From positions 1 to 5,155 of the forward strand of contig JASHYF010000247.1 of assembly GCA_030043235.1 (NCBI GenBank): 5,155 nt of DNA, given 5' to 3'. The stretch is from Solirubrobacteraceae bacterium (GTDB lineage Bacteria > Actinomycetota > Thermoleophilia > Solirubrobacterales > Solirubrobacteraceae). How positions within the stretch are numbered: position 1 is the stretch's first letter; every line of letters begins with the position of its first letter. Positions 1-4,581 of the stretch are shown in pieces. The translations under genes and the position numbers were made by a program. Under the pieces are notes generated by a model. That model made no database searches. It worked only from the letters and a program-made list of their open reading frames with translations, and was not told the DNA's origin.

Positions 1-1
1 C

Positions 2-877
2 GCCGGCCGCGGCGCCTGAGCCGTCGCCGCCTTTGGCTCGCTCCTCGGCGGCGAGAAAGCGCAGCGCGTCCTCGGGCGGCGGCACCGCGATCAGCTGCCC
101 GCGGCGCAGCAGCGTGAACGTCATGCGTCCGCTGGCGGCAAGCCGCGTGGCCTCCTCGTCGCTGTCGGCGCAGATCACCCACACCCCCACCGCGGTGTAG
201 GGCGCGGCGTCGGGGTGTTCGTGTGCGGCGAAGCGCTCGCGATACAGAGCGGCGATCTGCGCTCCGTCGGAGTTGATGAAGTCGGCGAACGCGTAGGGCA
301 GCCCCAGCTCGGCCGCCCACAGCGCGCTCTGGGGCGAGGAGCCGAGCAGCCACGGCGCGGGGCGCTCGGGCCGCCCGGGCAGGGTCTTGGCGAGGCGCGC
401 GAACGGGTGCTCGGAAGGCAGCGTGTCGTCCAGATACCCGAGCAGCTCGGCGAGCTGCTGGGGAAAGTCGTCGGGAGCAGCTTGGCGCCGGTCGCGCTGC
501 AGCGCGAACGCGGTCAACGGGTCGGTGCCGGCAGCACGCCCGAGCGCGAGGTCGATGCGACCGGGGAACAGCCCGGCGAGCAGGCTGAAGGTCTCAGCCA
601 CCTTCAGCGGGCTGTAGTGCGGCAGCATCACGCCGCCGCTGCCCACGCGGATGCGCGCGGTGGCGGCGGCGATCGGCCCGATGAGCGCCTCCGGGCTGGG
701 GCCGGCGAGCATCGGGCCACCGTGATGCTCGGCTACCCAGTAGCGGTGGTAGCCCAGCCGGTCGGCAAGACGGGCGAGGTCGAGCGTGTTCGCGAGCGCA
801 CGCGCGGGCGTGGACCCTTGGGAGACGGGAGACTGGTCGAGGACCGACAGTCGCAAGGGGGCGGAGGAGCTGGCCAC
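2..877 (-). CDS. LLM-class flavin-dependent oxidoreductase, MsnO8-type (3' end outside window)
   Basis: Reading leftward from the GTG at 877 gives 292 uninterrupted codons up to the window edge; the family is usually about 330-350 residues, so only the C-terminus is missing. The protein opens with a short Ser/Ala-rich stretch and then LSVLDQSPVSQG (about residues 10-21), typical of the luciferase-like TIM barrel. AEHHGGPMLAGPSPE follows at about 51-65, and GSGGVMLPHYSPLKVAE at about 79-95 is the hallmark of the MsnO8 subgroup. FPGRIDLALGRAAGTDP, LLGSS and PYAFADF are also present. Family members are cytosolic monooxygenases using reduced FMN or F420; the substrate cannot be told from sequence. 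An in-frame TAA at 890-892 lies just upstream, so GTG 877 is the earliest start; no Shine-Dalgarno precedes it. It is transcribed divergently from the membrane-protein gene at 968. Confidence 0.93.
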   Translation of the reverse strand, partial: MASSSAPLRLSVLDQSPVSQGSTPARALANTLDLARLADRLGYHRYWVAEHHGGPMLAGPSPEALIGPIAAATARIRVGSGGVMLPHYSPLKVAETFSLLAGLFPGRIDLALGRAAGTDPLTAFALQRDRRQAAPDDFPQQLAELLGYLDDTLPSEHPFARLAKTLPGRPERPAPWLLGSSPQSALWAAELGLPYAFADFINSDGAQIAALYRERFAAHEHPDAAPYTAVGVWVICADSDEEATRLAASGRMTFTLLRRGQLIAVPPPEDALRFLAAEERAKGGDGSGAAAG

Positions 878-886
878 GCGCGGTGA

Positions 887-892
887 AGGTTA
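887..892 (-). promoter_or_regulatory. Candidate -10 hexamer (TAACCT) of the oxidoreductase gene
   Basis: On the minus strand TAACCT fits the TANNNT pattern of actinobacterial housekeeping promoters and lies exactly nine bases before the GTG at 877. No Shine-Dalgarno sequence and no clear -35 is visible, so a leaderless or nearly leaderless transcript is inferred. The same nine-base spacing is seen at the gene starting at 1425. The motif is short and would occur by chance often, so this is tentative. Confidence 0.3.
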
Positions 893-934
893 TGACGGGG
901 CTGACGATCGCGCTACGCGCGCGCAGAAACGCGC

Positions 935-940
935 TAGGGT
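935..940 (+). promoter_or_regulatory. Candidate -10 hexamer (TAGGGT) for the 968 gene
   Basis: TAGGGT matches TANNNT and would give a transcript start near 947, leaving a leader of roughly 20 bases that includes the ribosome binding site at 956-961. No good -35 is visible at the usual distance. A perfect TTGACA sits at 941-946, directly after it, but a -10 at the normal spacing from that element would fall on the start codon. Confidence 0.25.
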
Positions 941-955
941 TTGACAACGTCCTTC

Positions 956-964
956 GGGAGGAAA
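956..964 (+). promoter_or_regulatory. Ribosome binding site deciding the 968 start
   Basis: GGGAGGAAA ends a few bases before the ATG at 968 (six bases from GGGAGG). It selects this ATG over the in-frame TTG at 941, because the TTG lies upstream of this Shine-Dalgarno sequence and has none of its own. Confidence 0.7.
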
Positions 965-967
965 TCG

Positions 968-1381
968 ATGTATCAACCGACGCTGCTCCGTGACCGCTCG
1001 CGCCCCGAGCAGATCCTGCTGGGCGGGATCGTTCCTGCGATCGCCGGCGCGATCGCGGGCGTGTTGATCGGCGTGTCGAGCGCCGCGTACTGGGGCTATG
1101 CGGTGCCGATCGTGATCGCGAGCGTGATCGCCGGCTTCGAGCACCAGGACGGATGGGGCGGCGCGGATCGTGGTCTGGTCGCGGGCGCGATCTACGGGAC
1201 GGCGCTGCTGGTGATGCACGCGATCGTGGGCACGCACGCGAAGGTCTCGCTCGGCAGCTTCCCACCGTTCCTGGCCGTGATCACCGCGATCATCGGCATG
1301 CTGCTGACGGCGACCGGAGGGCGCATCGCGCGTTCGCAGCGCAGGCGCGCGCGGGCTCGCACGACGATCATCGCGGACTAA
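968..1381 (+). CDS. Small glycine-rich four-helix membrane protein, function unknown
   Basis: The product is 137 residues and reads as an integral membrane protein. Hydrophobic segments lie at about 16-38, 42-57, 68-88 and 98-117. Between segments 2 and 3 is a short polar loop, FEHQDGWGGADRG (57-69), and the end is strongly basic (RSQRRRARAR, about 122-131), which should be cytoplasmic by the positive-inside rule. Segment 1 holds a small duplicated AIAGAIAG pattern and GxxxG-like spacings, suggesting tight helix packing. The layout resembles small glycine-rich four-helix proteins of unknown function common in actinobacteria and archaea; I cannot assign a family. The start is fixed by a good ribosome binding site at 956-964. 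It is 43 bases upstream of, and co-oriented with, the 1425 gene, which may also have its own promoter. Confidence 0.75.
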   Translation: MYQPTLLRDRSRPEQILLGGIVPAIAGAIAGVLIGVSSAAYWGYAVPIVIASVIAGFEHQDGWGGADRGLVAGAIYGTALLVMHAIVGTHAKVSLGSFPPFLAVITAIIGMLLTATGGRIARSQRRRARARTTIIAD

Positions 1382-1409
1382 AAGCGAGTCGCCGGCCCCC
1401 AGCCGCCGG

Positions 1410-1415
1410 TAGGCT
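1410..1415 (+). promoter_or_regulatory. Candidate -10 hexamer (TAGGCT) giving a leaderless 1425 transcript
   Basis: TAGGCT (TANNNT type) ends nine bases before the ATG at 1425. No Shine-Dalgarno lies in between (GAGCGTGCG), and a start of transcription seven to ten bases after the hexamer would fall on or just before the ATG. No convincing -35 is present. The spacing is the same as at the oxidoreductase gene on the opposite strand. Confidence 0.4.
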
Positions 1416-1424
1416 GAGCGTGCG

Positions 1425-1772
1425 ATGAGCGACGCGGCAAGCGAGCCGGTACCCCCCTTCCACCTGTTCCTCAACGAGCGCGAGGTGCCGATCGCCGCGC
1501 ACGCGCTGCGGCTGCTGATCTCCGACGAGGCGCACGAGCCGCAGATCCGTCGCCTCGCCCGCGAGGTGATCGCGAGCCTCGAGCAGCCGCCGGACGCGCA
1601 GGGGCTGCTGACGGTGGCGCTCGAGCCGCCGCAGATGAAGATCACGCACAGCGCGGTGCGGCTGCTGCTCAACGACCTGCAGCGCGAGCAGCACTCCGAG
1701 CGCGCCACCCTGTGGGCGATCCTGGAAAAGCTTCCCGACGAGCACACGATGCGCGCGATCGTGCTGGAGTGA
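1425..1772 (+). CDS. Unrecognised 115-residue protein made of two tandem homologous halves
   Basis: I do not recognise a family. The protein is soluble-looking, with no signal peptide or membrane segment. It is built from an internal repeat with a constant 50-residue offset and no gaps: residues about 12-53 match about 62-103. Identical pairs are L16/L66, I23/I73, A27/A77, R29/R79, L30/L80, L31/L81, D34/D84, E38/E88, R43/R93 and I49/I99, with conservative pairs between (L28/V78, I32/L82, S33/N83). Each unit reads as a strand, a short turn, then two helices (ALRLLISD and AVRLLLND open the first helix). The final AIVLE (111-115) resembles TVALE (63-67), as if a third unit had just begun. The likely start is the ATG at 1425, nine bases after a TAGGCT element. 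The stop overlaps the GTG of the lipoprotein gene by four bases, implying coupled translation. Confidence 0.75.
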   Translation: MSDAASEPVPPFHLFLNEREVPIAAHALRLLISDEAHEPQIRRLAREVIASLEQPPDAQGLLTVALEPPQMKITHSAVRLLLNDLQREQHSERATLWAILEKLPDEHTMRAIVLE

Positions 1773-2551
1773 CGCGCCCGCCGGCCGCCCTCGCCGTGCT
1801 GCTCGCGACCGGCGTGACGCTCGCCGGCTGCGGCAAGGACGAACGGCTTGCGCCCACCGGCACGGCGGGCAGGCAGGCTGCGACCGGCGCACACCGCGGG
1901 CACGCTGTGACGCCGTCGCGCAGCGCCGCGAGCTCGGCCGCGAAGGCGCTGGCGTTCGCGCGTGCGGTGAACCTGCGTGCCAGCGACGTCCCCGGCTTCA
2001 GCGTCTCGAGCGAAAGCCGGCACGAGCGGGGGAGCGCAGCGGAACGGCGCCTGGAACGGGAACTGCACCGCTGTGTGGGCTCGGCGAGCGAAACGAGCAG
2101 CCTTGCGGAAGCGAGCTCGCCGCAGCTGGAACGCAAGGCGTCGCTCGCCAGCCAGAGCGTGAGCTCCGCGGTGAGCGTGGAACGCTCGCCGGCGGCGGGG
2201 GCGGAAGTGCTGGCGTCGTTTCGCAGCGGACGGCTGCGCACGTGCCTGTCTCATTACTTCGACCTGCTGCTCGCCGGCGAGAGCCTGCACCGGGCGAGCG
2301 TCAGCCCGGTGTCCGTCAAGCATGGATCGCCGCCCGCGCCGGGCATGACGGGCAGCTTTGCTTTGCGCTTCACCGCGACGATCACCGTCGACCACGTCCC
2401 GATTCCGTTCTATGTGGACATCCTCGGCTTCGTCGACGGCCCTGCAGCGGTCACGCTGCTCACGAGCGGCATCCCCGAACCGATCCCGGCGAAACTGGAG
2501 GAACACCTGTTCTCGCTGCTGGTGGAACGCGCGAAGTCGGGCAGCGTGTGA
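1769..2551 (+). CDS. Predicted secreted lipoprotein, function unknown
   Basis: The GTG at 1769 overlaps the previous stop (GTGA), a classic translational coupling. It gives 260 residues with a short signal peptide: a basic N-terminus (MTRPP), a hydrophobic core ALAVLLATGVTLAG and a lipobox with Cys21 (LAGC). Lgt/LspA-type processing and anchoring on the outer face of the membrane are therefore expected. Residues 22-57 form a flexible Ala/Ser/Gly-rich linker. The folded part begins near KALAFARAVNLRASDVPGF (59-77), a pattern I associate with actinobacterial lipoproteins and PknH-like extracellular domains; this resemblance is by eye only. Cys102 and Cys159 could form a disulfide. The C-terminal part (about 205-250) is strand-rich (FALRFTATITV, PFYVDILGFV, AAVTLLTSG). 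The earlier in-frame ATG at 1712 is rejected because it would remove the signal peptide. Its last 92 bases lie antisense to the STAS reading frame. Confidence 0.8.
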   Translation: MTRPPAALAVLLATGVTLAGCGKDERLAPTGTAGRQAATGAHRGHAVTPSRSAASSAAKALAFARAVNLRASDVPGFSVSSESRHERGSAAERRLERELHRCVGSASETSSLAEASSPQLERKASLASQSVSSAVSVERSPAAGAEVLASFRSGRLRTCLSHYFDLLLAGESLHRASVSPVSVKHGSPPAPGMTGSFALRFTATITVDHVPIPFYVDILGFVDGPAAVTLLTSGIPEPIPAKLEEHLFSLLVERAKSGSV

Positions 2552-2846
2552 GCGCGCTCGCGGCCGGGCGCCCTACGGCGTCTTGGGCGAGGCTGCGGTT
2601 GACCCCGACGAGCACCCCCAGCGCCGTGGAGTCCATGAACGAGGTGCGTGACAGGTCGACGATCAGGCGGTTGTGACCCGCCTCCAGCGCGTCGAGCAGC
2701 TTCCACTTCAGCTGCGGCGCGGTCGACAGGTCGAGATCCCCCTCGACGGAGAACACGCTGGTGCGCTCGTCGAGCTCACGCTCGCCGATCGCAAAGGACG
2801 TCTCCGTCGCCTGCGAACTTCCGGGGTTGTCAGCTCTACGCGGCAT
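2460..2846 (-). CDS. STAS-domain anti-sigma factor antagonist, apparently truncated
   Basis: Reading leftward from the ATG at 2846 gives 128 codons. Residues 17-89 are a clear STAS N-terminal half: strands at about 18-27 and 29-40 (VFSVEGDLDLST), a helix at 42-57, the strand RLIVDLSRTSF (60-70), then MDSTALGVLV. The DST motif (Asp72-Ser73-Thr74) is the site phosphorylated by anti-sigma kinases in RsbV/SpoIIAA-type antagonists. After SLAQD (about 89) the expected second half (GGRLALV-like strand, TGLD-like helix and the last strand and helix) is absent. Instead about 39 low-complexity residues follow, and for their last 92 bases they are antisense to the lipoprotein gene. Neither other minus frame restores the domain: one meets TAG at once, the other reads an Arg-rich shadow. 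It is either a pseudogene remnant or a minimal antagonist. A ribosome binding site, AAGGAGGGAG, lies at 2847-2856. Confidence 0.7.
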   Translation of the reverse strand: MPRRADNPGSSQATETSFAIGERELDERTSVFSVEGDLDLSTAPQLKWKLLDALEAGHNRLIVDLSRTSFMDSTALGVLVGVNRSLAQDAVGRPAASALTRCPTSRVPPAARTGVPPVSPGSVRGCRS

Positions 2847-2856
2847 CTCCCTCCTT
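2847..2856 (-). promoter_or_regulatory. Ribosome binding site of the STAS gene
   Basis: On the minus strand AAGGAGGGAG abuts the ATG at 2846. The strongest core, AAGGAGG, is only three bases from the ATG, which is short, but it is by far the best Shine-Dalgarno sequence near any in-frame start and supports the gene having been genuinely expressed. Confidence 0.6.
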
Positions 2857-2883
2857 GCTTGGCGCACGCATGCCGCGCGCGAC

Positions 2884-2898
2884 TCGGGTTCAGCCCGA
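2884..2898. repeat. 15-base near-perfect dyad in the STAS upstream region
   Basis: TCGGGTT and AGCCCGA flank a central C, giving a 15-base palindrome with one mismatched pair. It is the right size for a dimeric regulator's operator and lies about 40 bases upstream of the STAS start. In a region this GC-rich such a dyad can arise by chance. Confidence 0.3.
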
Positions 2899-2900
2899 AC

Positions 2901-2920
2901 GATGCTCGCGTCCGGGCATC
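2901..2920. other. Hairpin in the STAS leader region
   Basis: GATGCTCG and CGGGCATC can form an eight-base-pair stem (one G-T/U pair) around the tetraloop CGTC. It begins three bases after the dyad at 2884-2898. No T-tract follows on either strand, so it is not an ordinary intrinsic terminator. If transcription of the STAS gene starts further right, the hairpin would lie in its leader about 55-74 bases before the ATG. Confidence 0.35.
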
Positions 2921-3032
2921 TCGTGTGAAGCTCGACATTCGCGCCCACGGTGATCATCGGCGGGCTCAAAGATCGAACATACGTCCAGTTTCGACCTCCG
3001 GGGTATCGTTGCCGGCCGGCGCACGAAATCTT

Positions 3033-3050
3033 GCGCGGGACCTCCCGCGC
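3033..3050. other. GC-only seven-base-pair hairpin, intergenic
   Basis: GCGCGGG and CCCGCGC are perfectly complementary around an ACCT tetraloop. There is no T-rich tail on either strand, so a terminator role is not supported. It may be a leader structure of the SDR transcript or simply a stable GC-rich inverted repeat. Confidence 0.35.
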
Positions 3051-3217
3051 CTCGCTTGGGACCCTCAGCGCCGCACCGCTGTGCGACAGGAAGGCGATGC
3101 GTGGAACCGGCCGGCACGCATCCGCCCGCACGACGCACGCTGTTTGCAGATTTTTTATCGGTGATCGGATGTTTGGCGAGACGGCTCACTGGGCAAGCAG
3201 GATCACAAGCGCCTCAG

Positions 3218-3245
3218 CACCGCGGTGGGGGGTTGCACCGTGGTG
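3218..3245. promoter_or_regulatory. Two near-identical palindromic boxes, CACCG(C/T)GGTG
   Basis: CACCGCGGTG at 3218-3227 is a perfect ten-base palindrome. CACCGTGGTG at 3236-3245 differs by one base. With flanks, the shared unit is GCACCG(C/T)GGTGG, repeated with an 18-base period. Paired palindromes of this kind upstream of a gene suggest a tandem operator, here 86-113 bases before the SDR start. This is an inference; no regulator gene is seen in the window. Confidence 0.3.
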
Positions 3246-3269
3246 GACGAGGAAGACGCACGAAACTCA

Positions 3270-3306
3270 GGTCGCTCCTGCCGTTCGAATGTGCGGAGCG
3301 GCGACC
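3270..3306 (+). other. Inverted repeat just upstream of the SDR ribosome binding site
   Basis: GGTCGC (3270-3275) pairs with GCGACC (3301-3306). Alternatively, GTCGCTCC (3271-3278) pairs with GGAGCGGC (3295-3302) with one wobble. The two pairings exclude each other. The structure ends nine bases before the AAGGGGAG at 3315-3322 and could influence translation initiation. A GTTCGAAT in the loop resembles a tRNA T-loop, but no tRNA arms fit around it. Confidence 0.3.
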
Positions 3307-3314
3307 CGTCGTGA

Positions 3315-3322
3315 GAAGGGGA
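3315..3322 (+). promoter_or_regulatory. Ribosome binding site favouring the TTG 3331 start
   Basis: AAGGGGAG lies eight bases before the TTG at 3331. It is the best-spaced Shine-Dalgarno-like sequence before the conserved SDR fold, and is the main reason for choosing TTG 3331 over the in-frame GTG codons at 3361 and 3388. Confidence 0.45.
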
Positions 3323-3330
3323 GCTCTCGG

Positions 3331-4581
3331 TTGACCAAGCGACAGGACCGATCGGATGGGGTGCAGCGGCAGGATCGATCGGATGGGGTGCTGTTGACGG
3401 GCGCAACCGGATTCGTCGGCATGGAGCTGCTGGCGCGCTATCTGGAGCGCAGCGATCGTCGCGTGTTCGTGCTCGTGCGCGCCGCCAGCCAGCGCGCGGC
3501 CGAAGCCAGACTGCAGCGTACGCTCCTGTACCTGTTCGGCTTCGGCCACCCCTATGCAGGGCGCGCGGTGGCGCTGCGTGGCGACCTCACACGCCCGGGT
3601 TTGGGGCTGCGCCGCGGGCGCACGGCGCTTGCCGAGCAGGTCGAGGAGATCGTGCACGGCGCCGCGTCGGTGTCCTTCGATCTCGACGTGGAGACCTCGC
3701 GGGCGATCAACGTGGAGGGCACGCGACGCATGCTCGAGCTGGCCGAGCGCTGCCAGGCGCGCGGCGGGCTGCGGCGCTTCTCCTACGTGTCCACCGCGTA
3801 CGTCGCCGGCGAGCACCGCGGCTGCTTCAGCGAGGACGACCTCGACGTGGGCCAGCGCTTTCGCAACTCCTACGAGCGGTCGAAGTTCGAGGCGGAGAGT
3901 CTCGTGGCACGCTGGCGCGAGCGGCTGCCGGTGACGGTCATGCGCCCGAGCATCGTCGTCGGCGAGCGAGGCACGGGCTGGACGGCGTCGTTCAACGTCC
4001 TGTACTGGCCGCTGCGCGCGTTCGCCCGCGGCGCGTACGCGGCGCTGCCCGCGCGACGCGACGCCCCGGTGGACGTGGTGCCGATCGATTACGTGGCCGA
4101 CGCGATCTACGCGCTCAGCCAGGCCGGCGAGGCCGAGGGGGAGACCTTCCACCTCACCGCGGGCAGACACGCGAGCAGCGTGGGCGAGCTGGTGGAGCTC
4201 GCGAGCGCGTTCTTCACGCGACCCGCCCCGCGCCTGATCGAGCCGGCGACGTATCGCCGCGTGGTGCACCCGCTGCTCGTGCGCACGGCCCGCGACGAGC
4301 GCACGCGCCGCACGCTGCGGCGCAGCGAGACGTTCTTCCCGTACTTCGCGGCGAGGGTCACCTACGACGACCGGCGCGCGCGCATCGCGCTGCGGGGTTC
4401 GGGGATCGGGACGACCCCGCTGCGCACGTACTTCGACCGCCTGGTGGAGTTCGCGCTGGCCGCCGACTGGGGCCGGCGCCAGCTCCCGCGCGCCGGCGCG
4501 GTGGGCGTGGCGGCGCCACGGGCGGGGCGACGAACGATATGCGTCCGTTCGGGTCGAGCGCGCCTGGCGCTGGTGCGGTGA
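3331..4581 (+). CDS. Extended SDR, fatty acyl/thioester reductase-like NAD(P)-dependent oxidoreductase
   Basis: With the TTG at 3331 the product has 416 residues. The nucleotide-binding Rossmann motif TGATGFVG is at 23-30, preceded by strand VLL. VFVLVRAAS follows the second strand, as in the FAR-N/thioester-reductase branch of extended SDRs. Catalytic residues are Ser154 in STAYV and Tyr181/Lys185 in YERSK. RPSIVVGE and VDVVPIDYVADAI are further family landmarks. No separate FAR C-terminal domain is evident; the C-terminus has FFPYFAARVTYDDRRAR and then a low-complexity Arg/Ala tail. A role reducing a fatty acyl thioester (or another lipid carbonyl) is inferred, helped by the coupled WS/DGAT gene; a 3-beta-HSD-like or epimerase role remains possible. 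Start choice is uncertain: GTG 3361 or 3388 would drop a duplicated RQDRSDGV prefix, and upstream ATGs at 3097, 3169 and 3289 are in frame but in poor coding context. Confidence 0.85.
   Translation: MTKRQDRSDGVQRQDRSDGVLLTGATGFVGMELLARYLERSDRRVFVLVRAASQRAAEARLQRTLLYLFGFGHPYAGRAVALRGDLTRPGLGLRRGRTALAEQVEEIVHGAASVSFDLDVETSRAINVEGTRRMLELAERCQARGGLRRFSYVSTAYVAGEHRGCFSEDDLDVGQRFRNSYERSKFEAESLVARWRERLPVTVMRPSIVVGERGTGWTASFNVLYWPLRAFARGAYAALPARRDAPVDVVPIDYVADAIYALSQAGEAEGETFHLTAGRHASSVGELVELASAFFTRPAPRLIEPATYRRVVHPLLVRTARDERTRRTLRRSETFFPYFAARVTYDDRRARIALRGSGIGTTPLRTYFDRLVEFALAADWGRRQLPRAGAVGVAAPRAGRRTICVRSGRARLALVR
3340..3393 (+). repeat. Two tandem 27-base repeats at the SDR gene start
   Basis: Unit 1 is 3340-3366 and unit 2 is 3367-3393; they match at 24 of 27 positions (differences at unit positions 3, 9 and 26). 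The length is a multiple of three, so the frame is kept and RQDRSDGVQ is followed by RQDRSDGVL just before the Rossmann fold. Each unit carries an AGGA, an out-of-frame ATG and an in-frame GTG, so the duplication also copied a potential start region. Confidence 0.85.

Larger units (their letters stand above)
2847..3330. other. Gene-free divergent region between STAS and SDR genes
   Basis: About 480 bases hold no convincing gene. The plus frame of the SDR stays open back to about 2950. The codons there, however, often end in A or T, the translation has no recognisable pattern, and the G/C-ending bias typical of the window only begins near 3390. What it does hold is structure: a dyad at 2884-2898, hairpins at 2901-2920 and 3033-3050, a T6 tract at 3151-3156, two CACCG(C/T)GGTG boxes at 3218-3245 and an inverted repeat at 3270-3306. 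Candidate TANNNT elements are TATCGT (3004-3009, plus) and TATGTT (2976-2981, minus), neither with a good -35. It presumably carries both divergent promoters and long leaders. Confidence 0.55.

Noticed and set aside
215..886. Plus-strand open frame opposite the oxidoreductase gene
   Set aside because: The minus-strand frame has unmistakable LLM motifs; the plus-strand product is Gly/Arg-rich without a domain.
941..946. Perfect TTGACA as a -35 element of the 968 gene
   Set aside because: At normal spacing the -10 would overlap the ATG (ATCGAT at 964-969), which would cut off the good ribosome binding site.
1028..1378. Dense GATC/GCGATCGC sites in the membrane-protein gene, suggestive of a repeat or methylation cluster
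   Set aside because: They follow from frequent Ile (ATC) codons after Ala (GCG) or Val (GTG) in the hydrophobic segments.
890..2506. Long minus-strand open frame of 538 codons opposite the membrane protein, the 115-residue protein and the lipoprotein
   Set aside because: Its translation is Arg/Ala-rich low-complexity sequence without recognisable domains, as expected for the antisense of high-GC genes whose plus-strand products have signal peptide, membrane and repeat patterns.
2550..2575. Intrinsic terminator after the lipoprotein gene (palindrome GAGCGCGCTC at 2550-2559)
   Set aside because: The self-complementary run allows only a very short stem, and no T-tract follows on either strand.
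2988..3006. GTTTCG and GGGTAT resembling a SigB-type promoter
   Set aside because: The spacer is only seven bases, whereas SigB-type promoters need about 12-16.
3271..3302. tRNA-like T-loop (GTTCGAAT at 3283-3290)
   Set aside because: The flanking bases do not form a T-stem, and no acceptor, D or anticodon arm can be placed.
2950..3330. N-terminal extension of the SDR gene from in-frame starts upstream of 3331 (ATG 3097, 3169 or 3289)
   Set aside because: Codons there often end in A/T, the peptide has odd Trp/Cys/His content with no family match, and the SDR fold is complete without it. ATG 3097 does have AGGAAG before it, but very close, so this is not fully excluded.
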